A DNA stretch of 64,000 nucleotides from Magnetospirillum sp. SS-4 (GTDB taxonomy: Bacteria > Pseudomonadota > Alphaproteobacteria > Rhodospirillales > Magnetospirillaceae). This document shows positions 20,081 to 29,019 of this stretch, piece by piece; position 1 is the stretch's first letter; every line of letters starts with the position of its first letter. The stretch lies in assembly GCF_902729425.1 (NCBI RefSeq), contig NZ_CACVCH010000125.1:62001-126000 (forward strand). The letters are read 5' to 3'. The position numbers were made by a program, and so were the translations under genes. Under the pieces are notes generated by a model. That model was not told where the DNA came from. It made no database searches and saw only the letters and a program-made list of their open reading frames with translations.

Positions 20081-21223
20081 GTGGAACGGAGCACCCGCCC
20101 ATTGCCCGCGCCGTCCGACATCAGCGAAATCCAATGGTCGTGGGGACCGGGCCAGTCGGTGCTGGCCCTGCTGGCCGGCGGGCGGATCGTCGAACTGGCG
20201 ATCGAACGTCCCGACCGCCTGCTGGGAACCGTCTGCCTGGGGCGGGTCTCGGCCGTTGACCGCTCGCTCGACGCCGCCTTCATCCAGTTGGGGCTGGGCG
20301 AGACGCCCGGTTTCCTGCCCGGCGCCAAGGCGAGGGGGCTGAACGACGGCCAGTCCCTGGTGGTCCGAGTCATCGCCGAGGCCAGGGCGGGCAAGGGGCC
20401 GAAATTGTCGACCGATCCCGGTGGGTGCCCGGCATCCATTCTCGAAGCCGCCGCGTCGGCCAGGATTCCGTCGCCGCTGTGGCGGCCGCATGTGCTGGAA
20501 ACGCTGCTGGCCGCCCATCCCGGCGCCCGGCGGGTGGTTGTAAACGACGCCGCCGCCCTGGCCGAGGCCCGCCGTTTCTTTCCCGATGCCGCCCAGGCGC
20601 CGCTGTCCGACCTGGACGAAGCCGTCGAGGCCGCGCTGAATCCGGTGGTGGCGCTGCCCTCGGGGGGGCGGCTGGTGATCGAATCGACGGCGGCGCTGAC
20701 CGCCATCGACGTGGATTCCGGGGCCGGCCGGCCGGCCGACGCCAACCGCGAGGCAGTGGCCGAAATCGCCCGACAGAGCCGGTTGCGGGGACTGGGCGGC
20801 CAGATCGTGGTGGATTTCGTCTCCGGCCCCAAGGGAACCCCCTACCGGATGGCGGCGGCGCTGAAAAAGGCGGTTGCCGCCGATCCGACTCCCACCCATG
20901 TCTTCGGGGTGTCGCCGCTGGGGCTGGTGGAAATGTCGCGGGAACGCCGGGGAATTCCCCTGGCCGACGTGCTGTGCCGGCGCTCACTGGTGGCTTCGGC
21001 CGACAGCCTGGCGCTGACGGCCCTGCGCCGGGTCCTGGCCGAGGCCGGATTGCGCCCGGCGGCGCGGCTGGGACTGGTGCTGGCGCCCGAGGTGTTCGCC
21101 GCCCTGGCCCGCCAGGGCGAGGCGCTGGCCGAGACCGAGCGGCGGCTGGGCCGCCCGCTGGCGCTGCGCCAGGATGCCGCCCGCGACCGTGACGACATCG
21201 TGATCGAGGATGCGCGAACATGA
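20081..21223 (+). CDS. Ribonuclease E/G family protein, short form
   Basis: Up to 380 residues. A GTG at 20081 has no good ribosome site; a TTG at 20102 (LPAPSDISE) lies 10 bases after GGAACGGAG and may be the true start. The S1-like N-terminal region ([30 protein letters not shown]) is followed by the catalytic DNase I-like core with LTAIDVDSG and [12 protein letters not shown], corresponding to the metal-binding aspartates of RNase E. It lacks the CPxCxG zinc link of RNase E/G and the degradosome scaffold, so it is a compact paralogue, perhaps acting on rRNA or mRNA ends. It overlaps yacG. Confidence 0.85.
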   Translation: MERSTRPLPAPSDISEIQWSWGPGQSVLALLAGGRIVELAIERPDRLLGTVCLGRVSAVDRSLDAAFIQLGLGETPGFLPGAKARGLNDGQSLVVRVIAEARAGKGPKLSTDPGGCPASILEAAASARIPSPLWRPHVLETLLAAHPGARRVVVNDAAALAEARRFFPDAAQAPLSDLDEAVEAALNPVVALPSGGRLVIESTAALTAIDVDSGAGRPADANREAVAEIARQSRLRGLGGQIVVDFVSGPKGTPYRMAAALKKAVAADPTPTHVFGVSPLGLVEMSRERRGIPLADVLCRRSLVASADSLALTALRRVLAEAGLRPAARLGLVLAPEVFAALARQGEALAETERRLGRPLALRQDAARDRDDIVIEDART

Positions 21224-21402
21224 CCACGGCCCCCGCCGCCGCCAAGCCCTGCCCCATCTGCGGCAAGCCCGCCGCCGAACCCCGTTACCGGCCGTTCTGC
21301 TCGGGCCGCTGCGCCGACGTGGACCTGAACCGCTGGCTGAGCGGGGTCTACAAGGTGGAAACCGACGAGGCCGCCGACGGCGAGGCGACCGACGGCGCCT
21401 GA
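21220..21402 (+). CDS. yacG: DNA gyrase inhibitor/zinc-binding protein YacG
   Basis: A 60-residue zinc-ribbon protein. Ligands are CPICGKP and FCSGRC, followed by the [12 protein letters not shown] helix of YacG, which in E. coli binds GyrB. The start overlaps the RNase stop (ATGA). The C-terminal tail is acidic. Confidence 0.92.
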   Translation: MTTAPAAAKPCPICGKPAAEPRYRPFCSGRCADVDLNRWLSGVYKVETDEAADGEATDGA

Positions 21403-22380
21403 TCACCCACCCTTGCGCCGCTGTTCCAGCGCGGCGCGGACCTGCCCCAGTTCACGGCCCATCTTGCGGATGTCGTGCAGCAAGGTCTCCAGCACCAATA
21501 TCACCAGGTCGGGGGTCTTGCCGATCTGAGCCTTCAGCGCCGCCATGGGAATGACCAGGCAGGTGGTGGCCTCGACCGCCATGGCCGAGGCCATGCGCGG
21601 TTCGTTGTCGATCAGCGCCATTTCGCCGAACACGCCGTTGGTCTTGATGGTTCCCAGCACCACCCGGGCGCCGTCGACGGTCTTGAAGATGGCGACGGTG
21701 CCGCTTTCCACCACATAGGCGACGTCGCCGCGGTCGCCTTCGGAAAAGATGACCTGGCCGGCGGCGAAGGTCTTGTGGCTGGTGCGTTCGGCGGTGGTCG
21801 GCCGGGGCGGCGGCGGAGGGGGCGCGGCGGCGGAGGGGGGAAGCTCGACCCCGATGGGAACCACCAGCGGCGGCGGCCTGGGCAGGGGCGGCGCCACCCG
21901 GCGTTCGGCGATTCCCGGCGGCGGCCTGGACAGCCCCCGACGGTCGGGGCCGATGAAGTCGGCGGTCCGGATGAACGGCTTGGGGTTGACCAGGACGTTG
22001 CGCACCCGCCGGAACAGGGACTCGGCGGAAACCGGCTTGACCAGAAACTCGTTGACCCCGGCGCCCCTGGCCTCGACCACCACCTCCTTGGCGGCGTCCC
22101 CCGATACCATCAAGATGGCCACGTCGACACAGGCCACCATGTCGCCGCTGCGGACATAGCGGACGAAATCGATCCCGTTCATGGGCGACATGTCCTGATC
22201 GACGATGACCAGGTGGACCGGGGTATGACCGAGAATCTCCAGGCCGGCCGGGCCGTCGGCCGCTTCCAGGACGGTCTTGACGCCAAACGATTGCAGCCCT
22301 GTCCGGATGAACGAGCGGGCATAGCGGCTGTCGTCGATGATGAGCGCGGTGATCGGACTCAGGTCGACGTCGATTCGCAT
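21403..22380 (-). CDS. Response-regulator receiver joined to cyclic-nucleotide-binding domain
   Basis: A 325-residue cytoplasmic protein starting at ATG 22380 (MRIDVDLSP). Residues about 10-130 are a receiver: acidic pocket IIDDS, phospho-acceptor Asp61 in VIVDQDMSP and the conserved lysine in FLVKPVS. A long Pro-rich linker (about 170-225) joins a cNMP-binding domain (about 230-320): FAAGQVIFSEGDRGDVAYVVESG, GTIKTNGVFGEMALIDNEPRMASAMA. The phosphate-cassette arginine is present. There is no DNA-binding or enzymatic output. It is last in the fabI-aroC-DUF4863 unit and converges on yacG. Confidence 0.8.
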   Translation of the reverse strand: MRIDVDLSPITALIIDDSRYARSFIRTGLQSFGVKTVLEAADGPAGLEILGHTPVHLVIVDQDMSPMNGIDFVRYVRSGDMVACVDVAILMVSGDAAKEVVVEARGAGVNEFLVKPVSAESLFRRVRNVLVNPKPFIRTADFIGPDRRGLSRPPPGIAERRVAPPLPRPPPLVVPIGVELPPSAAAPPPPPPRPTTAERTSHKTFAAGQVIFSEGDRGDVAYVVESGTVAIFKTVDGARVVLGTIKTNGVFGEMALIDNEPRMASAMAVEATTCLVIPMAALKAQIGKTPDLVILVLETLLHDIRKMGRELGQVRAALEQRRKGG

Positions 22381-22390
22381 GCCGGTCAGC

Positions 22391-22855
22391 CTATTCCTGG
22401 AATTCGATCTTTCCGCCGGGCAGCAGGTAGAGCACCAGGGCGCGCCCCCCCTTGACGGTGGGACGGTGGGCCGAGCCGGGGCCGTAGACGCACCAGCCAC
22501 GGCTCTTGCCGTCGAATTTGGCGGTCTCGTCCACCGGCATCACCAGGCAGACCTCGCCATCGGGATGACGGTGCAGCGGTCCGACCACCTCGGTCAGGTC
22601 GACCACGTCGACGCTGAGATCGCGGGTGTCGGGGGTGGCCTCGATCACCCGGCCGAAGCGGCGGCCGGCGCCGCCCTGCGAACACATCCAGCCGGCGGCG
22701 ATGGCGTCATGGCAGGCCCGCTCGATGGTCCTTATCTCGGGGCTGGCTCCGGGGAAGCGCTGGTTGAGGGCGTCGGCCAGGGCGCGGTCGACCGGCTTGC
22801 CGGCGGTGAAGTCGATGACCGGGGCCATCAGGACGGCGAAGTCTTGCTGATTCAT
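22391..22855 (-). CDS. DUF4863 family protein (4-hydroxylaminobenzoate lyase-like)
   Basis: A 154-residue cupin-like protein. The stretch ending GWMCSQGGAGRRFGRVIEATP, the conserved DVVDLTEVVGPLHRHPDGE and YGPGSAHRPTVKGGRALVLYLLPGG match my recollection of DUF4863, a family that includes the PnbB lyase of nitrobenzoate degradation. No other nitroaromatic genes are near, so the substrate is open. Its ribosome site (GGAGGG) is inside the end of aroC and the two genes abut, so it is translated with aroC. Confidence 0.65.
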   Translation of the reverse strand: MNQQDFAVLMAPVIDFTAGKPVDRALADALNQRFPGASPEIRTIERACHDAIAAGWMCSQGGAGRRFGRVIEATPDTRDLSVDVVDLTEVVGPLHRHPDGEVCLVMPVDETAKFDGKSRGWCVYGPGSAHRPTVKGGRALVLYLLPGGKIEFQE

Positions 22856-23947
22856 TCAGAACCCTCCAGCCTGGGCGCGCAGGCGCAGCAGGTGATCCGC
22901 CAAGGTGCAGGCCATCATGGCCTCGGCCACCGGCACCGCCCGAATGGCGACACAGGGATCATGGCGGCCCTTGGTGGAGACGTCCACCTCGTTGCCGTGA
23001 ACGTCGATGCTTTTCTTCGGCGTCAGGATCGAACTGGTGGGCTTGACCGCCAGACGCACCACCACGTCCTGGCCGGTGGAGATGCCGCCCAGGATGCCGC
23101 CGGCATGATTGGACAGGAAGCGGACCCGGCCATCGCCGCCGATGCGCATCTCGTCGGCATTGTCCTCGCCGGACAGGGTGGCGGCCTCGAAACCGGCGCC
23201 GATCTCGACGCCCTTGACGGCGTTGATGCTCATCATCGCCTTGGCCAGATCGGCGTCGAGCTTGTCGTAGACCGGCGAGCCCAGGCCGACCGGAACGCCG
23301 CTTGCCACCACCTCGACCACGCCGCCGATGGACGATCCCGACTTGCGGATGGTGTCCAGGTAATCTTCCCAGTCCCGGGCCGCCTTGGCGTCGGGGCACC
23401 AGAACGGGTTGGCCGTGGTTTCCGCCCAATTCCAGGCGGCGCGGTCGATGGCGTGGCGACCCATGGCGACCATGGCGCCGCGAATGGAGATTCCGCCCGG
23501 CGCCAGGGCGTCCAGCACCTTGCGCGCCACCGCGCCGGCGGCCACCCGCATGGCGGTTTCCCGCGCCGAGGAGCGCCCGCCGCCGCGATAGTCGCGGATG
23601 CCGTATTTCTGCTGATAGACCCAGTCGGCGTGGCCGGGACGATAGGTGTCCCGGATCTCGCCGTAATCCTTGGAACGCTGGTCGGTGTTCTCGATCAGAA
23701 GGCCGATGGGAGTGCCGGTGGTCATCCCCTCGAACACGCCCGACAGTATCCTGACCGCGTCGGCTTCCTGCCGCTGGGTGGTGAAGCGGTTCTGGCCGGG
23801 CTTGCGCCGGTCCAGCCAGACCTGGATGTCGGCCTCGGCCAGCGGGATGCGCGACGGCACGCCGTCGACCACGCATCCGATCGCCGGCCCGTGGCTCTCG
23901 CCGAAGGTGGTGAAGCGGAACAGGTGGCCGAAGGCGTTGCCGGTCAT
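22856..23947 (-). CDS. aroC: Chorismate synthase
   Basis: A 363-residue FMN-dependent enzyme converting EPSP to chorismate, last step of the shikimate pathway. Signatures are [16 protein letters not shown] near the N-terminus, [30 protein letters not shown], and the C-terminal [16 protein letters not shown]. Length is normal. It lies 7 bases after fabI, so aromatic and fatty-acid synthesis genes share a transcript here. Confidence 0.96.
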   Translation of the reverse strand: MTGNAFGHLFRFTTFGESHGPAIGCVVDGVPSRIPLAEADIQVWLDRRKPGQNRFTTQRQEADAVRILSGVFEGMTTGTPIGLLIENTDQRSKDYGEIRDTYRPGHADWVYQQKYGIRDYRGGGRSSARETAMRVAAGAVARKVLDALAPGGISIRGAMVAMGRHAIDRAAWNWAETTANPFWCPDAKAARDWEDYLDTIRKSGSSIGGVVEVVASGVPVGLGSPVYDKLDADLAKAMMSINAVKGVEIGAGFEAATLSGEDNADEMRIGGDGRVRFLSNHAGGILGGISTGQDVVVRLAVKPTSSILTPKKSIDVHGNEVDVSTKGRHDPCVAIRAVPVAEAMMACTLADHLLRLRAQAGGF

Positions 23948-23954
23948 GGTGGCC

Positions 23955-24767
23955 TTACACCACCGCGATGTCGGGGGCGTCCACCGCCTTCATGCCGACG
24001 ACGTGATAGCCGCAATCGACGTGATGGGTCTCGCCCGACACACCGGACGACAGGTTGGACAGCAGATAGAGACCGGCGCCGCCGATGTCTTCCAGGGTGA
24101 CGTTGCGTTTCAGCGGGCTGTTGTACTGGTTCCACTTCAAGATGTAGCGGAAATCGCCGATGCCCGACGCCGCCAGGGTCTTGATCGGGCCGGCCGACAG
24201 CGAGTTGACGCGGATGTTCTGGCCGCCCAGGTCGACGGCGAGATAGCGCACGCTGGCCTCCAGTGCCGCCTTGGCGACACCCATGACGTTGTAGTGCGGC
24301 ATCACCCGCTCGGCGCCGTAATAGGTGAGCGTCAGCAGCGAGCCGCCGTCGGGCATCAGGGCCGAGGCGCGCCGCGCCACCGAGGTGAACGAGAACACCG
24401 AGATGTGCATCGAGGTCAGGAAGTTCTGGAGGCTGGTGTCGGCGTAGCGGCCGCGCAGTTCCTCCTTGTCGGAATAGCCGATGGCGTGGACGACGAAGTC
24501 CAGCTTGCCCCATTCCTTCTCGATGGCGGCGAACACCGCGTCGATGGAGGCTTCGTCCGCCACGTCACAGGGCAGCACCAGCTTGGAGCCGACACTTTCC
24601 GCCAGCGGCCGCACCCGCTTTTCCAGCGCCTCGCCCTGATAGGTGAAGGCGATCTCGGCCCCCTGGGCACAGGCGGCCTGGGCGATGCCCCAGGCGATGG
24701 AGCGATCGTTGGCGACGCCCATGACAAGGCCTCTCTTGCCGGCCATCAAGGGTGCGGGAGCGGTCAT
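23955..24767 (-). CDS. fabI: Enoyl-[acyl-carrier-protein] reductase FabI
   Basis: A 270-residue SDR-type enzyme reducing enoyl-ACP with NADH in fatty-acid elongation. The ATG at 24767 (MTAPAPLM) follows an AGGA site; two upstream ATGs are less likely. It has the FabI-specific cofactor loop [16 protein letters not shown], the catalytic YNVMGVAK (Tyr-x6-Lys) and the substrate loop [13 protein letters not shown]. First gene of the fabI-aroC unit. Divergent from the TRAP operon. Confidence 0.95.
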   Translation of the reverse strand: MTAPAPLMAGKRGLVMGVANDRSIAWGIAQAACAQGAEIAFTYQGEALEKRVRPLAESVGSKLVLPCDVADEASIDAVFAAIEKEWGKLDFVVHAIGYSDKEELRGRYADTSLQNFLTSMHISVFSFTSVARRASALMPDGGSLLTLTYYGAERVMPHYNVMGVAKAALEASVRYLAVDLGGQNIRVNSLSAGPIKTLAASGIGDFRYILKWNQYNSPLKRNVTLEDIGGAGLYLLSNLSSGVSGETHHVDCGYHVVGMKAVDAPDIAVV

Positions 24768-24864
24768 GAAAGTCCTCATTCGACGGAAGTGATCGGAATC
24801 GACGCCGCACGGAACGGCACCGGCTCCTACATACACGAAACAAGGGGAAGGGCAAAGCTGGATG

Positions 24865-24890
24865 CTGCCGCCGATCAGGCGGGGCGGCAG
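24865..24890. repeat. 8-bp inverted repeat in fabI/dctP spacer
   Basis: CTGCCGCC (24865-24872) and GGCGGCAG (24883-24890) are separated by 10 bases in the 292-base divergent spacer. It could be an operator for either gene or a hairpin; nothing links it to a known regulator. Confidence 0.3.
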
Positions 24891-24906
24891 GGGCGAAAGT
24901 TAGACA

Positions 24907-24935
24907 TTGACGTATTTGGTAAAAAGTTTTATCCA
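24907..24935 (+). promoter_or_regulatory. Candidate sigma70 promoter for the TRAP operon
   Basis: TTGACG (24907-24912), a 17-base spacer and TATCCA (24930-24935) lie in the only A/T-rich patch of the fabI/dctP spacer. The leader to the dctP ATG would be about 120 bases. Confidence 0.45.
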
Positions 24936-25059
24936 TTTCGTGTTTTTGGGCAAAGGCGTTGTGCCGCGCCCTCAGCTGGTGGCCCTAATACCTGACGCAA
25001 GCCCAGGACAGGGGATCGCCCGCCACCAACCGCGTTCACGTAATGGGAGGATCAGTCTC

Positions 25060-26145
25060 ATGTCTTGGAAGTCCATGCGCCGCGGCGCCCTTCGCACCCT
25101 GGCCGCCTCGGCCGCCACCCTGGCCCTGGCCACCGCCCTCGCCAATCCCGCCGACGCCAAGAGCGACCGGGTCCGCTGGTCGGTTCCCATCGCCTTCGGA
25201 ACGAACCTGACCGCGCTTGGCGACACCCTGCCGTGGGTGGCCAACAGCCTGACCCAGATGTCCGACGGCAAGATCAAGTTCGAGATCTTCGAACCCGGCA
25301 AGCTGGTTTCCGGCATCGAGATCTTCGATGCGGTGTCGTCGGGCAAGGTGGACGCCGGCTATTCCTGGATGGGCTACGAGCAGGGCAAGGTCCCGGCCTC
25401 GGTGCTGTTCGGCGCGGTGCCATTCGGCATGGAGCCGTGGGAATTCATGGCGTGGATGTACAACGGCGGCGGCGACGCCCTGCTGAAGGAAGTCTACGCG
25501 CCGCACAACGTGGTGCCGGTGTTCTGCGGCATCATCAGCCCGGAAACCGCCGGCTGGTTCCGTTTCGAGATCAAGTCGCTGGACCAGATCAAGGGGCTGA
25601 AGATGCGGGCCGCCGGCCTGGGCGGCAAGGTGCTTCAGAAGGTGGGCGCCTCGGTCACCGTGCTGCCGGGCGGCGAACTGTTCCAAGCGCTGGAAAAGGG
25701 CGTGCTGGACGCCACCGAGTTCTCGCTGCCGTCAGTGGATCAGCAGCTTGGCTTCTACAAGGTCGCCAAGTTCAATTACTTCCCCGGCTGGCACCAGCCC
25801 TACACCGCCCAGTACCTCTACGTGAAGAAGGCTGCGTGGGATGATCTGGCCCCCAACGCCCGCGCCCAGATCGAGACCGCCTGCACCGCCGGCGTCACCA
25901 TCTCGCTGGCCAAGGCCGAGGCCCTTCAGGGCGGGGTGATCAAGCAGTTCGAGAAGGAAGGCGTCAAGGCGGTCAAGCTGAACGACGACATCCTGCACGC
26001 GCTGAAGAAGGCTTCCGACGAGGTCATGGCCGAGGAATCCGGCAAGAGCGCCGAGTTCAAGAAGGTGCTGGAGTCGCAAAAGGCGTTCTCCGCCGTCTAC
26101 GCCACCTGGAAGGACCTGGGCTACCTGCCCCGCGACTGGAAGTAA
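25060..26145 (+). CDS. dctP: TRAP transporter periplasmic solute-binding protein
   Basis: A 361-residue secreted binding protein. The ATG follows GGGAGG; a signal peptide covers residues 1-33, with cleavage near NPADA-K. The DctP fold is evident: DGKIKFEIFEPGKLVSGIE, PFGMEPWEFMAWMYNGGG, LKMRAAGLGGKVLQKVGAS (the conserved substrate-carboxylate arginine region), LPGGELFQALEKGVLDATE. The GMxPWEFxAWxYxGGG block resembles the TakP/lactate branch, which binds 2-oxo or 2-hydroxy acids, so a carboxylate ligand is likely. Followed by an 11-bp hairpin then dctQ. Confidence 0.92.
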   Translation: MSWKSMRRGALRTLAASAATLALATALANPADAKSDRVRWSVPIAFGTNLTALGDTLPWVANSLTQMSDGKIKFEIFEPGKLVSGIEIFDAVSSGKVDAGYSWMGYEQGKVPASVLFGAVPFGMEPWEFMAWMYNGGGDALLKEVYAPHNVVPVFCGIISPETAGWFRFEIKSLDQIKGLKMRAAGLGGKVLQKVGASVTVLPGGELFQALEKGVLDATEFSLPSVDQQLGFYKVAKFNYFPGWHQPYTAQYLYVKKAAWDDLAPNARAQIETACTAGVTISLAKAEALQGGVIKQFEKEGVKAVKLNDDILHALKKASDEVMAEESGKSAEFKKVLESQKAFSAVYATWKDLGYLPRDWK

Positions 26146-26160
26146 TCCTCCCCGGCCTCC

Positions 26161-26191
26161 GCGCCCGAAGGCTCCCACGGCCTTCGGGCGC
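26161..26191 (+). terminator. Intercistronic hairpin between dctP and dctQ
   Basis: A perfect 11-bp stem, GCGCCCGAAGG with CCTTCGGGCGC, and a 9-base loop, beginning 15 bases after the dctP stop. No T-run follows. Such hairpins after binding-protein genes usually stabilise the upstream message and partially attenuate the downstream permease genes. Confidence 0.7.
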
Positions 26192-26212
26192 GGCATCTTG
26201 GAGACACACGTC

Positions 26213-26770
26213 ATGAGTTCCGCATCCAAGGGACATGCCGAATCCTTGCCCGAGACCGCCATTTCGCGGGCCATCGGCCGCCTCATCACCGTCATCGGGG
26301 AAAGTTCTTCCTGGCTTTGGCTGGTCCTGGTCCTGGTGATCATCGGCCAGGTCCTGCTGCGCTACGTATTCGGCCAGGGATCGATCCTGCTGGAAGAGTT
26401 GCAGTGGCACATCTACGGAATCGGCTTCCTGCTGGGAGTCGGCTACTGCCTGCAAGCGGACCGCCATGTGCGCATCGACGTGGTCGCCGAGAAATTCAGC
26501 CCCCGCACCCGCGCCGGCATCGAGATCGCCGGCATCGCGATCTTCCTGCTGCCCTTCGCCATCGGCGTGATGATCGAGGGCGGCAAGCTGGCCTATACCG
26601 CCTGGCACCTGAACGAGATCTCGGCTGCTCCGGGCGGCCTGTCCCATCGCTGGGTGATCAAGTCGTTCATTCCCCTGGGGTTCGGCCTGATCGCGCTGGC
26701 CGCCTTCGCCCGCCTGACCCGCTGCGCCGCCCTGCTGTTCGGCTTCCCCAAGCCGATATCCCGCGATTGA
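26213..26770 (+). CDS. dctQ: TRAP transporter small membrane subunit
   Basis: A 185-residue DctQ subunit with four membrane helices (about 31-50, 62-80, 102-122 and 150-172). The conserved pattern LLEELQWHIYGIGFLLGVGYCL and DRHVRIDV is typical. The ATG at 26213 follows GGAG; an in-frame TTG at 26198 is less likely because it precedes that site. It bridges the binding protein and the DctM permease. Confidence 0.9.
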   Translation: MSSASKGHAESLPETAISRAIGRLITVIGESSSWLWLVLVLVIIGQVLLRYVFGQGSILLEELQWHIYGIGFLLGVGYCLQADRHVRIDVVAEKFSPRTRAGIEIAGIAIFLLPFAIGVMIEGGKLAYTAWHLNEISAAPGGLSHRWVIKSFIPLGFGLIALAAFARLTRCAALLFGFPKPISRD

Positions 26771-26781
26771 GGGGAGCCGTC

Positions 26782-28146
26782 ATGGAACCGTTTCAGATTC
26801 TCGTCACCCTTTATCTGGTGACCTTCATCGCCCTGCTGTTCACCGGCTTTCCCATCGCCTGGATCCTGGGCGGCCTGTCCATCGCCTTCACCGGCATCGG
26901 CATCGTGCTGGCCCATTCCTTCGACGTCGACACCTTCCTGCTGAACGACTGGTCCGACTTCGCCATCATCTCGGACCGCATCTGGGCCCAGGTCGGCAAC
27001 TGGGTGCTGGTGGCCCTGCCCATGTTCATCTTCATGGGCCAGATGCTGGACCGCTCCGGCATCGCCGAGATCATGATGAACAATTTCGTCCGCGCCTTCG
27101 GCCGCGTGCGGGGCGGGCTGGCGCTGACCGTGGTGCTGATCGGCGTGCTGCTGGCAGCCTCGACCGGCATCGTCGGCGCCTCGGTGGTGCTGCTGGCCAT
27201 GATGTCGATCCCGATCATGGAGCAGCACCGTTATTCCAAGGAGCTGGCCACCGGCGTGGTCGCCGCCTCCGGCACGCTGGGCATCCTGATCCCGCCCTCG
27301 ATCATGCTGGTGCTGATGGCCGACCAGCTGTCGCTGTCGGTGGGCGACCTGTTCATGGGCGCCATGATCCCCGGCGTCGGACTGGGCCTGTTCTACGCCG
27401 CCTACGTGGTGGTGCTGGCCAATCTGAAGCCCAAGATGGCCCCCATTCCCACCGACATCCCGCCGATGGACATCAAGGCGGTGCTGGCGGTGATCTGGGC
27501 GATCGTGCCGGCCGCCGGCCTGATCCTGGCGGTGCTGGGCACCATCTTCTTCGGCGTCGCCACGCCGACCGAGGCATCGGGGGTCGGAGCCTTCGGCGCC
27601 CTGCTGCTGGCCGCCGCCAACCGCAAACTGAACCTGAAGGTGCTGCGGGAAGCCTGCATCGAGACCATGCACACCACCTGCTTCATCTTCGGCATCTTCA
27701 TCGGCGCCACCGCCTTCTCGCTGGTGATGCGCTCTCTGGGCGGCGACGAGTTCATCGGTGAATTGCTGAAGTCGCTGCCGTTCGGCCCTTCCGGCGTGGT
27801 TGTGTTCATCCTGCTGGTCGCCTTCCTGCTGGGCTTCTTCCTCGACTGGCTGGAAATCACCCTGATCATGCTGCCGCTGGTGGCGCCGGTGGTGAAGTCG
27901 CTGGGCTTCGATCTGACCTGGTTCGTGGTCATCTTCGCGGTGACGCTGCAAACCTCGTTCCTGACGCCGCCGGTGGGCTTCTCGCTGTTCTACCTGAAGG
28001 GCGTCTGTCCCCCATCCATCACCATCGGCCACATCTATCGCGGCGTCATCCCCTTCGTCCTGCTGCAACTGTCCATGATCGTCGCCTGCTTCTACTGGCA
28101 GGATCTGATCCTGTGGCTGCCCAAGCAGGTCTATGGCGGCGGCTGA
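26782..28146 (+). CDS. dctM: TRAP transporter large permease subunit
   Basis: A 454-residue integral membrane protein with 11-13 helices forming the Na+-coupled translocation unit. DctM signatures include TGFPIAWILGG, GASVVLLAMMSIPIMEQHRYSKELATG, ASGTLGILIPPSIMLVLMAD and TPTEASGVGAFGALL, and a C-terminal TPPVGFSLFYLKGV. A GGGGAG site precedes the ATG. Confidence 0.94.
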   Translation: MEPFQILVTLYLVTFIALLFTGFPIAWILGGLSIAFTGIGIVLAHSFDVDTFLLNDWSDFAIISDRIWAQVGNWVLVALPMFIFMGQMLDRSGIAEIMMNNFVRAFGRVRGGLALTVVLIGVLLAASTGIVGASVVLLAMMSIPIMEQHRYSKELATGVVAASGTLGILIPPSIMLVLMADQLSLSVGDLFMGAMIPGVGLGLFYAAYVVVLANLKPKMAPIPTDIPPMDIKAVLAVIWAIVPAAGLILAVLGTIFFGVATPTEASGVGAFGALLLAAANRKLNLKVLREACIETMHTTCFIFGIFIGATAFSLVMRSLGGDEFIGELLKSLPFGPSGVVVFILLVAFLLGFFLDWLEITLIMLPLVAPVVKSLGFDLTWFVVIFAVTLQTSFLTPPVGFSLFYLKGVCPPSITIGHIYRGVIPFVLLQLSMIVACFYWQDLILWLPKQVYGGG

Positions 28147-28167
28147 GATCCATCCGGAGTACGAATC

Positions 28168-28995
28168 ATGCCCTATCTCGACATCATGGTGCATCTCGAC
28201 CGCGGCCGGCATTCCGAGACCCGCCTCGACCTGGCCGCCGGCCTGGCCGCCGGCCTGGGGGCGGGGCTGATCGGATTGCGGGTCGAAAGCCACCCCCACG
28301 TTCCCGAGACCTTCCGCGCCGCCATCCGGCCGGAGGCGCTGAAGATGCAGGCCGACGCCATCGCCGCCGATTCCCGGCGGATCGAGGATGGCTTCCGCGC
28401 CGCCGCCGCCGCCCGCGGTCTGAAGGTGGAATGGTGGCTGGAGCAGACCGAGACCGAACTGGCCATCGAGCGGGTGTGCCGCCGCGCCCGTCACGCCTCG
28501 CTCGCCGTGCTCGGCCAGCAGGCCAGGGACGGCGAGGAGGAACTGCCGGGCGGCGACCTGCTGCACGCCGTGCTGCTGGGCAGCGGCCGGCCGGTGCTGG
28601 TGGTGCCGGATGCCGCGACGGCCCCGGTGCCGGGGCGGCGGGTGGCGGCGGCCTGGAACGGCACCCGTGAATCCGCCCGCGCCCTGGCCGACGCCATGCC
28701 CTTGCTGGCGGCGGCCGAGGCGGTGCTGGTGGTCCAGGTCGGCGGCGGCGATTCCGAAAGCCTGTCGGAGATCAAGCGCCATCTGGTCCGCAACGGCGTC
28801 AACGCCGAGGCCAGGGCGGCGACGCCCGCCGGCCACGACGTGGGCGGGGCCATCCTGGCCGCCGCCGCCGAATTCTCGGCTGATCTGCTGGTCATGGGCG
28901 GCTACGGCCATTCCCGCATGCGGGAAGTGGTGCTGGGCGGCGCCACCGCCCATGTGCTACGTCATGCGAACATCTGCCTGCTGATGTCGCATTGA
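28168..28995 (+). CDS. Tandem universal stress protein (UspA family)
   Basis: A 275-residue protein with two Usp-like halves. The second (about 155-275) ends in VMGGYGHSRMREVVLGGATAHVLRHANICLLMSH, close to the ATP-binding Gx2Gx9G loop but with Ala where Ser/Thr is usual; the first half keeps only weak loop residues. It follows dctM by 21 bases behind a GGAG site. In Halomonas the Usp protein TeaD is encoded with the TRAP transporter TeaABC and regulates it, so a similar role is plausible. Confidence 0.85.
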   Translation: MPYLDIMVHLDRGRHSETRLDLAAGLAAGLGAGLIGLRVESHPHVPETFRAAIRPEALKMQADAIAADSRRIEDGFRAAAAARGLKVEWWLEQTETELAIERVCRRARHASLAVLGQQARDGEEELPGGDLLHAVLLGSGRPVLVVPDAATAPVPGRRVAAAWNGTRESARALADAMPLLAAAEAVLVVQVGGGDSESLSEIKRHLVRNGVNAEARAATPAGHDVGGAILAAAAEFSADLLVMGGYGHSRMREVVLGGATAHVLRHANICLLMSH

Positions 28996-29019
28996 CGCCA
29001 AGCCCCGGGAGTCGTCGCC

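Noticed and set aside
26593-28953. 786-residue minus-strand frame
   Set aside because: Antisense of dctM and the usp gene; composition dominated by Gln, His, Asp and Gly typical of reversed membrane-protein codons.
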